The notes under the pieces were generated by a model that saw only the letters and a program-made list of their open reading frames with translations, was not told the origin of the DNA and did no database searches. Shown in pieces: positions 31,909 to 40,484 of a DNA stretch of 41,185 nucleotides (the first letter of the stretch is position 1; each line of letters opens with the position of its first letter). Position numbers and translations under genes: made by a program. Location: assembly GCA_007123065.1 (NCBI GenBank), contig SKSI01000099.1:1-41185 (forward strand), read 5' to 3'. This DNA comes from Bacteroidales bacterium. Lineage in GTDB: Bacteria; Bacteroidota; Bacteroidia; Bacteroidales; UBA7960.

Positions 31909-33360
31909 ATGGATAACGGATACGAAAAGGTATGGTCGGGATGTTTGGCAGTGATCAAGGACAATATCAGTCCTAACAGCTACAATACCTGGTTTGCCCC
32001 CATCAAACCTATTCGTCTAAAGGATAGTGTATTAACCCTTCAGGTGCCCAGTCAGTTTTTTTATGAATGGCTGGAGGAGCATTATATTGATTTGTTAAAA
32101 AAAACAATCAAAAAAGAACTGGGCCCAAAAGGCAGGCTGGAATACAGCATTATCATGGACAGTTCACACGGCGGTAACACCGGCAAGCCCTACACGGTGC
32201 ACGCTCCCACCCTGAATAAAAAGGCTTTGAAAAACCCGCCCATCAGTGTACCCATTGATCTGAATAAGGGAGCAAATACTGGCAGGACGTTACCAAATCC
32301 GTTTATTATACCCGGATTAAAAAAGATCAACATCCACCCCCAGCTTATTGAGTCATACAATTTTGATAATTTCGTTCAGGGCGATTGCAACCGTCTGGCC
32401 CGCAGTGCCGGAATGGCTGTTGGCCAGAATCCAGGTAAAACATCATTTAACCCGTTATTGATCTACAGCGCTAACGGATTAGGAAAAACACACCTTGTGC
32501 ACGCGATTGGAATTGAAGTTAAAAACCTCTATCCGGAAAAAACGGTTTTATATGTAACTGCAGAACAGTTTACCAATCAGTTTATAGACTCCATACGCAA
32601 CGGGAACCAAAACGACTTTGTCCACTTTTACCAGATGATTGACCTGCTGATTATGGATGATATCCATTGCCTTGCAGGCAAACCCAAGACTCAGGATGTC
32701 TTTTTTCACCTCTTTAATCATCTGCACCAAAACGGAAAACAGATCATCGTCACCAGCGATACACCACCGGTAGAAATGAGTGGTATTGAACCCAGATTGC
32801 TATCCCGCTTTAAATGGGGACTTTCGGCTGACCTTCAGGTGCCCGACTTTGAAACCAGAATGGCCATCCTGCAGAAAAAAATTCACAATGACGGAGTTCT
32901 GATGCCCAATGAGGTTATTGAGCTGATAAGCTCCAAAATCAACACCAGCATCCGTGAAATGGAGGGTGCCCTGATCTCGATTCTGGCCCAGTCTTCAATG
33001 AATAAGAAGGAAATCACATTGGATCTGGCTGCTAAGGTGATTGACAAATTCGTTAAGAATACCCCAAAAGAGATTTCCATTGATTACATCCAGAAAACGG
33101 TCAGCCAGTATTTTGATATCCCCCTGGAAAAATTGAAATCAAAAAGCAGAAAACGGGAAACCGTTCAGGCACGACAACTGGCTATGTATTTCTCAAAGTT
33201 GCATACCAAGGCATCTCTTGCAGTGATTGGCAATAAATGTGGCAATAAAGACCACGCAACTGTATTGCACGCCTGCAAAACCATCAAAAACCTAATGGAT
33301 ACCGATAAGAGGTTTAAAAAATATGTAGAAGATATCGATAACATCATAAAAATAAAATAA
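31909..33360 (+). CDS. dnaA: Chromosomal replication initiator DnaA
   Basis: A 483-aa AAA+ initiator. Domain I (1-80) has the SYNTWFAPI motif; a linker follows (85-145), then the ATPase with Walker A ANGLGKTH (Lys193) and Walker B LLIMDDIH, and the C-terminal DNA-binding domain with the DnaA signature GNKDHATVLHACK. The first glycine of the usual Walker A loop is Ser187 (YSANGLGKT instead of YGxxGLGKT). dnaN and gyrB do not follow, so this is not the classical dnaA-dnaN order. The gap upstream has only weak resemblance to DnaA boxes (for example TTATTCACT at 31786). It ends at a strong terminator. Confidence 0.97.
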   Translation: MDNGYEKVWSGCLAVIKDNISPNSYNTWFAPIKPIRLKDSVLTLQVPSQFFYEWLEEHYIDLLKKTIKKELGPKGRLEYSIIMDSSHGGNTGKPYTVHAPTLNKKALKNPPISVPIDLNKGANTGRTLPNPFIIPGLKKINIHPQLIESYNFDNFVQGDCNRLARSAGMAVGQNPGKTSFNPLLIYSANGLGKTHLVHAIGIEVKNLYPEKTVLYVTAEQFTNQFIDSIRNGNQNDFVHFYQMIDLLIMDDIHCLAGKPKTQDVFFHLFNHLHQNGKQIIVTSDTPPVEMSGIEPRLLSRFKWGLSADLQVPDFETRMAILQKKIHNDGVLMPNEVIELISSKINTSIREMEGALISILAQSSMNKKEITLDLAAKVIDKFVKNTPKEISIDYIQKTVSQYFDIPLEKLKSKSRKRETVQARQLAMYFSKLHTKASLAVIGNKCGNKDHATVLHACKTIKNLMDTDKRFKKYVEDIDNIIKIK

Positions 33361-33384
33361 GAGCCATCAGGAAAACGGTTTCAT

Positions 33385-33415
33385 AACCCGGAAGCCACGG
33401 CTCTCCGGGTTTTTC
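33385..33415 (+). terminator. Rho-independent terminator of dnaA
   Basis: AACCCGGA (33385-33392) pairs with TCCGGGTT (33404-33411) in an 8-bp stem; the loop contains AGCC/GGCT, which extends the stem. A T-rich tail (TTTTTCT) follows. It lies 25 bp after the dnaA stop. Confidence 0.88.
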
Positions 33416-33423
33416 TATCAACC

Positions 33424-33455
33424 AAACAACTAAACAACTCAACAACTAAACAACT
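33424..33455 (+). repeat. Four tandem copies of AAACAACT before the phosphatase gene
   Basis: AAACAACT occurs at 33424, 33432 and 33448, with CAACAACT at 33440, making a continuous 32-bp array that ends 8 bp before the ATG at 33464. It is noncoding, free of G and likely unstructured in mRNA. It occupies the place where a promoter or ribosome-binding region would be expected. Confidence 0.9.
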
Positions 33456-33463
33456 TTAAACAC

Positions 33464-33931
33464 ATGAAGGTATTAATGGTTTGTTTGGGTAATATCTGCC
33501 GCTCACCCCTGGCAGAAGGGATCTTACGCAATAAACTTGAAATGCGGGGGCTGGCAGGTGAAGTGGATTCTGCCGGAACGGCCGCCTATCACACGGGAGA
33601 AAAACCCGACCGTCGTTCCATTGAAATAGCAAAAAAACACGGTATCGATATTTCCTATCAGCGTGGAAGGCAATTCGAAATGGCTGATTTCAAACGTTTT
33701 GATAAGATATATGCGATGGACAGGCACAATTATAACGACCTGATTGCCCTGGCCCGGGATCCGATAGAGCGGCAAAAAGTTGAGATGATCCTCAATGCAG
33801 TAAATCCCAAAGAAAATCGCAGTGTACCAGACCCTTATTATGGCGGCAAAGATGGGTTCATCAATGTGTATAATATGCTTGATGAAGCATGCGAGGTGAT
33901 CGTCAATATGATTGAGCAAAAATCCAATTAA
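33464..33931 (+). CDS. Low-molecular-weight protein tyrosine phosphatase
   Basis: A 155-aa cytoplasmic phosphatase. The P-loop is VCLGNICRSP (Cys7 nucleophile, Arg13) and the general-acid loop is PDPYYGG. Length matches the family. It dephosphorylates tyrosine phosphoproteins, often those controlling exopolysaccharide synthesis; no such genes are in view. It follows the dnaA terminator, so it needs its own promoter, which I could not identify; the AAACAACT array sits just before the ATG. Confidence 0.95.
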   Translation: MKVLMVCLGNICRSPLAEGILRNKLEMRGLAGEVDSAGTAAYHTGEKPDRRSIEIAKKHGIDISYQRGRQFEMADFKRFDKIYAMDRHNYNDLIALARDPIERQKVEMILNAVNPKENRSVPDPYYGGKDGFINVYNMLDEACEVIVNMIEQKSN

Positions 33932-33949
33932 AGTCAGGAAGGATAAACC

Positions 33950-34924
33950 ATGGAGTGTATTCCAGGTGTTACGGATCTGAAGCGTGTCCGCGACATCATT
34001 GCGCCCTACATCCACAAAACACCCGTTCACAGCAGCAGAGCACTGGATACCATCTGTGGCTGCAGCCTTTTTTTTAAGTGTGAACAGTTTCAGAAGGTTG
34101 GAGCCTTTAAGTTCCGGGGAGCCACACACGCAGTAATGACACTTGATAAAAAAGAAGCCCTCAAAGGTGTCGCTACTCATTCTTCAGGAAATCACGCCCA
34201 GGCACTGGCACTGGCAGCAAGAAATCGCGGCATCACAGCACACATTGTAATGCCACAAAACGCTCCTAAAGTTAAGGTTGAAGCTGTTGTCTCTTATGGA
34301 GGAATAATTACTTTTTGTCAACCAACCCTCCCCGACAGAGAAGCCACCCTCCAAAAAGTAAGAAAGCAAACCGGTGCTGTCGAAATCCATCCCTATAACG
34401 ACTATCGCATCATTGCCGGACAGGCAAGTGCGGCAGCAGAATTTTACGACGATGTGCCGGATCTTGACTGCCTGATAGCACCTGTTGGAGGCGGCGGTCT
34501 GCTGAGCGGCAGCATATTGAGTACAAAATACTTTTCAAAACATACGAAAGTATATGGCGCAGAACCCGATCAGGCCAATGATGCATGGCAATCCTTCAAA
34601 CAAAAAAAGCTCATCCCTGTTGAAAAAGCTTTAACCATTGCAGACGGATTGCGCACCTCACTCGGAAGCCTTACATTTCCAATTATTGCTGATGGCGCCG
34701 AAGATATCTTGTGCGTACAGGAGGCAACAATCATCAGGGCAATGATGCTGATCTGGGAACGAATGAAGCTTATCGTGGAGCCAAGCGCTGCAGTCCCTTT
34801 GGCTGCCGTACTGGAACACCCTGCTGTATTTGCCGGCAAACGCGCCGGAATCATCCTCTCAGGAGGAAACGTTGACCTGATGAACCTTCCATGGCTGGAT
34901 CCACAACACTTTGGAAAACATTAA
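33950..34924 (+). CDS. Threonine/serine dehydratase-like PLP enzyme
   Basis: A 324-aa fold-type II PLP enzyme. Visible are the PLP lysine Lys54 in GAFKFRGA, SSGNHAQAL (phosphate and substrate loop), the glycine-rich GGGGLLSGS phosphate cup, and SGGNVDL near the end. It lacks the C-terminal ACT-like regulatory domain of biosynthetic IlvA, so it is either a catabolic threonine/serine dehydratase or a serine racemase-type enzyme. It starts 18 bp after the phosphatase gene and is followed by the methyltransferase after 15 bp. Confidence 0.9.
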   Translation: MECIPGVTDLKRVRDIIAPYIHKTPVHSSRALDTICGCSLFFKCEQFQKVGAFKFRGATHAVMTLDKKEALKGVATHSSGNHAQALALAARNRGITAHIVMPQNAPKVKVEAVVSYGGIITFCQPTLPDREATLQKVRKQTGAVEIHPYNDYRIIAGQASAAAEFYDDVPDLDCLIAPVGGGGLLSGSILSTKYFSKHTKVYGAEPDQANDAWQSFKQKKLIPVEKALTIADGLRTSLGSLTFPIIADGAEDILCVQEATIIRAMMLIWERMKLIVEPSAAVPLAAVLEHPAVFAGKRAGIILSGGNVDLMNLPWLDPQHFGKH

Positions 34925-34939
34925 CTATCAAATTTTTAT

Positions 34940-35662
34940 ATGGATAAAAGTCATAATAAAGGTGTTTTATACCTGATCCCGACACTGCTGGGAGATGCTC
35001 CCATTGAGGACTCGTTGCCGACAGGGAATCTGAAAACCATTAACAGTCTTCAGGTCTTTATCGTAGAAAATCTGCGCAGCGCAAGGAGGTTTCTGAAGCA
35101 GGCAGGCTATCAGCATCCGTTTGAGGAGGTTGTATTTCATATTCTGAACAAGCACACAGAAAAGGAGGATCTGATGTCGTTTCTGAATTCTGCACAATCA
35201 GGGAGTTCGATCGGATTGCTGTCCGAAGCAGGTTGTCCATGTATTGCAGATCCGGGCCAGCTGATTGTTAATCAAGCACATCAACTGGGAATCAGGGTAA
35301 AGCCACTGGTTGGTCCCAGTTCCATTATTCTCGCACTGATGGCTTCTGGCATGAACGGACAAGCTTTTCAGTTTCACGGCTATCTTCCGATTCAGAAACA
35401 GCAGCGGGTGCTTCAAATCAAAGAGCTGGAAAAGCATGCACACCATACAAGTACCACCCAGATCTTTATGGAAACCCCTTTCAGAAACATGCAGCTGCTT
35501 GAAGATATATTGAGAAGTTGCCGTCAGGATACACAATTATGTATTGCTGCCAACCTGACGACTGCTGATGAATATATACATACCAAAACCATCAAAGCCT
35601 GGTCTCGGAAAAAGCCACCCAACCTGCATAAGCAGCCGGCGATCTTCTTATTATTTCGCTGA
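34940..35662 (+). CDS. SAM-dependent methyltransferase, RsmI/tetrapyrrole methylase family
   Basis: A 240-aa protein of the tetrapyrrole methylase fold. Motifs are YLIPTLLGD (in place of the P-T-P-I-G-N of RsmI), SEAGCPCIADPGQLIV, and KPLVGPSSIILALMASG. RsmI methylates C1402 of 16S rRNA; this shorter relative, common in Bacteroidota, has a divergent N-terminal loop, so the target is uncertain. Its last 12 bases overlap the 3' end of lgt on the opposite strand. Confidence 0.85.
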   Translation: MDKSHNKGVLYLIPTLLGDAPIEDSLPTGNLKTINSLQVFIVENLRSARRFLKQAGYQHPFEEVVFHILNKHTEKEDLMSFLNSAQSGSSIGLLSEAGCPCIADPGQLIVNQAHQLGIRVKPLVGPSSIILALMASGMNGQAFQFHGYLPIQKQQRVLQIKELEKHAHHTSTTQIFMETPFRNMQLLEDILRSCRQDTQLCIAANLTTADEYIHTKTIKAWSRKKPPNLHKQPAIFLLFR

Positions 35663-36457
35663 AAGATTTTTCTTCCTCTTGATGGCAAGGTAAAGAAAAA
35701 CCACCCCGGCAATGATCAGCGGGATGCTTAATATCTGACCCATGTTGAGCAGCATGTTTTCCTCAAATCCCGATTGCGGTTCTTTAATAAACTCAATAAG
35801 AAAACGGGCCGTGAACATTACAACAGCAAACAAACCGGCAATAAATCCCGGAGCCAGACTTTTATACTTTTTTACATATAGAACCAACAACCCAATAAAT
35901 AGCACAAGGTAGGTTAAACCCTCGTAAAGCTGGGTCGGGTGCTTTGGCACCACCTCTCCCCTGTTTTCAAAAATGAATCCCCAGGGCAAAGCGGTTTCTA
36001 TTCCATAAATCTCCGAGTTCATCAGGTTACCCATACGGATAAAGAAAGCCGCGAGCGATATGGGGATCACTAAACGGTCGAGCAACCATAAGTAACCGGG
36101 TTTGGGATACTTCTTCTTGTAGAGCCACAAGGCGATCACAATGCCTATTGCGCCGCCGTGACTGGCAAGACCACCTTGCCAGATATAAAGCACCTCAATC
36201 AGGTTTTGTGAATAATACGACCAATCATAAAAAAAGCAATGGCCGAGCCTTGCACCGATGATGCTTCCTGCGGCCATATAAATCAAAAGACTGTCAGCCT
36301 GATTCAACGGGATTTTTTCATTTTTAAAGATGCGGACGGTAATCTCATATCCCATGTAAAAAGACAATGCCCAGAACAGACCGTACCATCTTACCGTCAA
36401 ACTGCCGATCCGGAATATCTCCGGACTGGCATCCCATGATATTTGCAATAGTTCCAT
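35651..36457 (-). CDS. lgt: Prolipoprotein diacylglyceryl transferase Lgt
   Basis: A 268-aa inner-membrane enzyme that adds diacylglycerol to the lipobox cysteine of prolipoproteins. About seven transmembrane helices are visible. Conserved motifs are GARLGHCFFYDW, GGLASHGGAIG, RMGNLMNSEIYG (the Lgt signature Arg-X-Gly-Asn region) and PTQLYEGLTYL. It lies near four lipoprotein genes of this window. Its 3' end overlaps the methyltransferase gene tail-to-tail by 12 bp. The 84-bp gap upstream holds only a weak GATCC/GGATC hairpin. Confidence 0.95.
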   Translation of the reverse strand: MELLQISWDASPEIFRIGSLTVRWYGLFWALSFYMGYEITVRIFKNEKIPLNQADSLLIYMAAGSIIGARLGHCFFYDWSYYSQNLIEVLYIWQGGLASHGGAIGIVIALWLYKKKYPKPGYLWLLDRLVIPISLAAFFIRMGNLMNSEIYGIETALPWGFIFENRGEVVPKHPTQLYEGLTYLVLFIGLLVLYVKKYKSLAPGFIAGLFAVVMFTARFLIEFIKEPQSGFEENMLLNMGQILSIPLIIAGVVFLYLAIKRKKNLSAK

Positions 36458-36541
36458 AAATAGAATGATAAGAATTTTTTTATTGATTAATCATAAAGGA
36501 TGAATGCGAATTCTCAGGATCCTTAAAAGGGATCAACCACG

Positions 36542-37441
36542 TTATCTAAGTACCTCTAACAATTCCACATCGAAAAAGATGGTTTCATCGGGGGGTACAA
36601 TGTCTGCGCCCTTATCACCGTAAGCGAGCCATGGCGGAAGGATCATACGCGCCCTTGAACCCTCTTTCAGCAAAGCAAACCCTTCATCCCAACCCCTGAT
36701 TACCTGCGATGAACCCAGCACAAACCTTACCGGTACCCCCCGTTGTATGGAAGAGTCGAAAAGTGTGCTGTCATTCAGGTATCCTGAGTAATGAGCCACA
36801 ATGATGTTTCCGGGAACAGGCAATGCACCGCTTCCTTTCTGCTTGACAATGATCTGAAGACCTGATTCGGTAACCAATGTGTCCGGTTCTTCAAACTCGA
36901 ACAAAACAGGAATATCAATTTCACCGGCATCAAGGATTTCCAGGTCAAAAATCAGATCAGCATTGGGTGGAATGGGGGCCCTTCCCGCTTTACCGTAGGC
37001 CAATGAATCAGGGATCCATAACCTTGCTTTATCCCCAACCCGAAGATTGGGTAAGGCTTTTTCCCAACCCTCAATCACCATTCCAGCTCCCAGAACAAAA
37101 GATATGGGTTCATCACGCTCATAGGAACTGTCAAACCTTGTCCTGTTTTCAGCCAAATAGGCTGCATAATGAACTTCAACACGCATATTCTTCGTCAGGC
37201 GCGGGCCTTCGCCATATTCCAGCAGAGTATAGGAAATACCAGAAGCTGTGGTTTTTTTTTCAAGTGCTGCCGTTTCCGTAAGATCAATCACATCAACTTC
37301 TTCCAGCTCCTCAGCAGGTATTTCCTCTACAACCGGAGCAGGCTCATCATCTTTTTCTGCAACCTGAAGCAGGCTACAGCCATTGAAGAGCAATGCAGAC
37401 AGCATAACTGTCGTTAAAAGCCACCTTAAGATCTTTTGCAT
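36542..37441 (-). CDS. FKBP-type peptidyl-prolyl isomerase lipoprotein, two FKBP domains
   Basis: A 299-aa protein with a lipoprotein signal (MQKILRWLLTTVMLSALLFNGC), an acidic linker, and two complete FKBP domains (about 65-170 and 185-299). Each has the FDSS loop, the VI(E/R)GW active-site strand and the LAYG turn. It should assist folding of exported proteins as an envelope-anchored prolyl isomerase. It is the last gene of the nrnA-FKBP-FKBP-FKBP run, 30 bp after its neighbour. Confidence 0.92.
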   Translation of the reverse strand: MQKILRWLLTTVMLSALLFNGCSLLQVAEKDDEPAPVVEEIPAEELEEVDVIDLTETAALEKKTTASGISYTLLEYGEGPRLTKNMRVEVHYAAYLAENRTRFDSSYERDEPISFVLGAGMVIEGWEKALPNLRVGDKARLWIPDSLAYGKAGRAPIPPNADLIFDLEILDAGEIDIPVLFEFEEPDTLVTESGLQIIVKQKGSGALPVPGNIIVAHYSGYLNDSTLFDSSIQRGVPVRFVLGSSQVIRGWDEGFALLKEGSRARMILPPWLAYGDKGADIVPPDETIFFDVELLEVLR

Positions 37442-37471
37442 GGTAAAACCAGGTTATTGGTTTAACATTAG

Positions 37472-38362
37472 TTACTGTGCGATTTGTGCATCCACCACCT
37501 CTACATCAAAAATCAATGTGCTATATGGAGGAATTACAGGAATATCCATTCTGTCACCATATCCAAGATAAGAAGGGATGATCAGTGTTGCATTTCCTCC
37601 GACATGCATCATACCGATTCCTTCGTCCCAGCCGGGAATAACCCACCCTTGTCCAACAATGAACTCCAGAGGTTCTCCCCTGTCGTGAGATGAATCAAAA
37701 ACTGTCCCATCAAGCAAACGGCCTTCATAATGCACGGATACCATATCTCCGGATTCCACTTTCCGCCCTTCACCCCGTTCAAGCTGTATGTAATACAATC
37801 CACTAGAGGTAGGAGTCACATCGATTCCCTCTTCCTTAATATATTCCAGCAGCTTTTCATCTTCCTCTTCAGCACGTTGAAGATTCTTTTTCATTTGCTC
37901 CTCCATAATCCTTTGCTCTTCAAGAGCAAACTCTTCATCTGTAAAAGCAGCGATCAGCCTGATATGAAAAAGCAGATCATCGCCAGACTCCACAAAAGGC
38001 GGAGGCTCCATCATGCCGGCGGTATTGATAAAAAAGTTTCTGGCATTCAGCTTAAAAGATGCACTGTCACCAACAGCCATCATTCCCATTGCTTCATAAA
38101 TGTCACCAGAATAGCCCGATGTATCAAGCGGAATAAAAACGGGCATATCCGTATCCGCGCTATTGAAAAGAATGCTATCGTTTACACTATAAGACATATG
38201 CATACTGAGCATCATACCCATCTCGGGTTTTTCCTTTCCGCTCTTCTCGTGAAATACATATTTAATGCCACTCTCTGTTTCCTGAAACTGTAAATCACCG
38301 CTTGAGCAGGAGCCCATAATCAGGGCTATCAAGGCGATGAACAAAATTTGAATGTTTTTCAT
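37472..38362 (-). CDS. FKBP-type peptidyl-prolyl isomerase lipoprotein, one canonical domain
   Basis: A 296-aa lipoprotein (lipobox LIMGSC). Residues 25-150 resemble a degenerate FKBP domain (GIKYVFHEKSGKEKPEMG and later VGDSASFKLNA) without the active-site tryptophan strand. A Glu/Lys-rich coiled coil follows (150-185), then one canonical FKBP domain (VSVHYEGRLLDGTVFDSSHD, VIPGWDEGI, YLGYGD). The first half may be a dimerisation or chaperone module as in MIP/FkpA-type proteins. It lies 21 bp after the 176-aa FKBP gene. Confidence 0.9.
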   Translation of the reverse strand: MKNIQILFIALIALIMGSCSSGDLQFQETESGIKYVFHEKSGKEKPEMGMMLSMHMSYSVNDSILFNSADTDMPVFIPLDTSGYSGDIYEAMGMMAVGDSASFKLNARNFFINTAGMMEPPPFVESGDDLLFHIRLIAAFTDEEFALEEQRIMEEQMKKNLQRAEEEDEKLLEYIKEEGIDVTPTSSGLYYIQLERGEGRKVESGDMVSVHYEGRLLDGTVFDSSHDRGEPLEFIVGQGWVIPGWDEGIGMMHVGGNATLIIPSYLGYGDRMDIPVIPPYSTLIFDVEVVDAQIAQ

Positions 38363-38383
38363 GAATGATAAGTTTGTTTAAGA

Positions 38384-38914
38384 TTATAAAAGATTAATTA
38401 ATTCTATTTTGTAAACCAGACTGGCACGTCGTGGAATTTTATTACCGTCACCAGGTACTCCGTAAGCCAGATGTGATGGAAGGACGAAGGTAGCTTGATC
38501 ACCTTCTCGCATCATCAATATCCCTTCTTCTATACCGCTTTCAATACCCCCTCTGCCAACTGTAAATACTTTTGTTCCCAGGTTCTCTGACGAATAAACC
38601 GGATCACCTGTAATCAGGTAGATGGCATACCTGATCTCTGCCCTGTCGCCATATGAAGCCTTTGGTCCGTAACCCAGACGCTCAATACTGTAACGCAACC
38701 CACTGCCGCTCCTGTTCATTTCCCAGCCATATCTTTCAATAAAATCATCAATAGCCTCCTCCTCCAGATCGATCAGGTATATGTTGCTCTCAACAAAAGC
38801 TTCGTGAACTGACGAATGGTCAGGTAAAGGTTGCTTATCCACCTTACTTTGACAGCCCTGCAGGATAAAAAGCAGACCCAACATAATGGTTGAATACATC
38901 AAATACCTGAACAT
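38384..38914 (-). CDS. FKBP-type lipoprotein, GldI-like
   Basis: A 176-aa lipoprotein (lipobox LFILQGC). A helical stretch (IDLEEEAIDDFIERYGWEMN) precedes an FKBP domain (GSGLRYSIERLGYGPKASYG, GIESGIEEGILMM, LPSHLAYGVPGDGNKIP). The active-site tryptophan strand of canonical FKBPs reads GGIESGIEEG, so isomerase activity may be weak. The helix-plus-FKBP arrangement and its place next to nrnA resemble GldI of gliding Bacteroidota, but no other gliding gene is in the window, so the symbol is not assigned. It starts 1 bp after the nrnA stop. Confidence 0.85.
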   Translation of the reverse strand: MFRYLMYSTIMLGLLFILQGCQSKVDKQPLPDHSSVHEAFVESNIYLIDLEEEAIDDFIERYGWEMNRSGSGLRYSIERLGYGPKASYGDRAEIRYAIYLITGDPVYSSENLGTKVFTVGRGGIESGIEEGILMMREGDQATFVLPSHLAYGVPGDGNKIPRRASLVYKIELINLL

Positions 38915-38915
38915 A

Positions 38916-39926
38916 TTATTTATGTGCTCCTTTCTTTACCAATGCTTCAAAATGCATTAATGCTTCTTCCATACCAAAATAGACCTTACCTCCGGCAGCA
39001 TTCTGATGACCGCCACCTTCATAATGCAATCTGGCAAATAAATTGACATTGACTTCGCCGGCTGATCTGAAAGAAGCCTTTATATGGTCGTCATTCTCTA
39101 TAAACATTGCTGCCAGGTTGACCCCTTTGAGACTCAAAGCATAATTAACAATTCCCTCGGTATCGCCTTCCTTATGATTAAAACCGGCAAGCTCCTGTTT
39201 TGTCAAACCAATATAAGCCGCCTGGTGTCCATCAATAACCTTTAATTTTTCACTGAGACAATAACCCAGCAAACGCATTCGGTCAAGACTGTAGGTACTG
39301 TAAATCAGACGTTGTATTGCAGCTCCGTCAATCCCCAGACGCATCAGTTCAGCAACGATATCATACGTACGCGGATTGTTGCAGGAAAAGCTAAATGAAC
39401 CTGTATCAGTAACAATAGCTGCATATAAACATTCAGCAATACTTTGATCGATAAGATCTTTCAATCCAAGGGATTCAATCGCTTCATAAACCAGTTCAGC
39501 AGTACTGCTTGCTGACGGGTCTGAAAAAACAAGATCGAATCCGGCTTCAGGAGAAGGATGATGGTCAACCATCACTTTAAATGCATTGCTTTTCTTAAGA
39601 TGTTTGGCAAGTTGATCGGTACGGCTAAAACCGTTAAAGTCAAGACAAAACAACAACTGCGCTTTTTTTATTGCTTCATTTGCCGCTTGTTCAGATTTTT
39701 TTGCAATGATCACCTGTTCATTATATGGCATCCAATGCAGGAAGGCAGCATAAGAATTTGGGGCAACAACCTGCAAGTCTTCAAAACCTATCTTTTTCAT
39801 CAGACCATACAACGCCAAAGCAGAACCAATGGCATCACCATCCGGATTGGTATGCACAACGATACAAACGGATTGATGTACATCATCAAAAATATTGCGC
39901 AATCTGCTTATGAGCAAGGGATCCAA
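38916..39926 (-). CDS. nrnA: DHH-family phosphoesterase, NrnA-like (oligoribonuclease/pAp phosphatase)
   Basis: A 336-aa cytoplasmic enzyme. The DHH domain shows VVHTNPDGDAIGSALAL, LLFCLDFNG, and MVDHHPSPEAG; the C-terminal DHHA1 domain has the nucleic-acid-binding loop GGGHQNAAGG. NrnA degrades nano-RNAs and dephosphorylates 3'-phosphoadenosine-5'-phosphate. It is first of a four-gene run with three FKBP lipoproteins and is transcribed divergently from ndk. A good -7 match lies 30 bp upstream. Confidence 0.93.
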   Translation of the reverse strand: MDPLLISRLRNIFDDVHQSVCIVVHTNPDGDAIGSALALYGLMKKIGFEDLQVVAPNSYAAFLHWMPYNEQVIIAKKSEQAANEAIKKAQLLFCLDFNGFSRTDQLAKHLKKSNAFKVMVDHHPSPEAGFDLVFSDPSASSTAELVYEAIESLGLKDLIDQSIAECLYAAIVTDTGSFSFSCNNPRTYDIVAELMRLGIDGAAIQRLIYSTYSLDRMRLLGYCLSEKLKVIDGHQAAYIGLTKQELAGFNHKEGDTEGIVNYALSLKGVNLAAMFIENDDHIKASFRSAGEVNVNLFARLHYEGGGHQNAAGGKVYFGMEEALMHFEALVKKGAHK

Positions 39927-39955
39927 AATTCTGTTTCTTTTACTTTTCTAAATAA

Positions 39956-39963
39956 CAAAGGTA
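39956..39963 (-). promoter_or_regulatory. Candidate -7 promoter element of nrnA
   Basis: TACCTTTG on the minus strand matches TAnnTTTG and lies 30 bp before the nrnA ATG. The -33 region shows GTTC rather than TTTG. Confidence 0.5.
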
Positions 39964-40010
39964 AAAAAAATGCCCTGAACTTGCCGGTTAAACGAATTTT
40001 ATTATTAATA

Positions 40011-40037
40011 TTGATATTCAGGACTGAAATAATTTTC
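40011..40037 (+). promoter_or_regulatory. Weak candidate promoter of ndk
   Basis: TTG at 40011-40013 is followed 16 bases later by TAATTTTC (40030-40037), a one-mismatch -7 element, 27 bp before the ndk ATG. Spacing is a little short. Confidence 0.3.
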
Positions 40038-40064
40038 AATCTGATCAATTCATAAGGTTTCAAA

Positions 40065-40484
40065 ATGAAAGGGAATATTACGCTCACACTGATTAAGCCG
40101 TATGCCGTACAACACGGCTATGTTGGCTCAATACTCGCAAAGATCAATGAAGCATCTTTCCGCATATCAGCAATGAAATACCTCCAAATGAACAAAAAAC
40201 AGGCAGAGCAATTTTATGCAATCCATAAAGGCAAGCCGTATTTTGAAAAACTGGTCCGGTTTATTACCGATGGTCCACTGGTAGTGGCACTTCTGGAACG
40301 AGAGAACGCTGTAGAAATATATAGAAAGCTTATTGGTGCCACCGATCCTAAAATAGCCGCAGAAGGCACGCTGAGAAAGCTATTTGGGGCATCAATAGAG
40401 CTCAATGCAGTACACGGGTCCGATTCTGATGAAAACGCAGTATGGGAGGCCAATTTTTTCTTTTCAGAAATGGAAAGATTCTAA
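40065..40484 (+). CDS. ndk: Nucleoside diphosphate kinase
   Basis: A 139-aa enzyme that transfers the gamma phosphate from ATP to other nucleoside diphosphates. It opens with TLTLIKPYAV, contains ITDGPLVVALLERENAV, and has the active-site histidine in NAVHGSDSDENA. Length is standard. Its stop overlaps the stop of the opposing XRE gene (shared CTAA). Confidence 0.97.
   Translation: MKGNITLTLIKPYAVQHGYVGSILAKINEASFRISAMKYLQMNKKQAEQFYAIHKGKPYFEKLVRFITDGPLVVALLERENAVEIYRKLIGATDPKIAAEGTLRKLFGASIELNAVHGSDSDENAVWEANFFFSEMERF

Noticed and set aside
33424..33455. CRISPR-like array
   Set aside because: The units are 8 bp and directly adjacent, without spacers; it is a simple tandem repeat.
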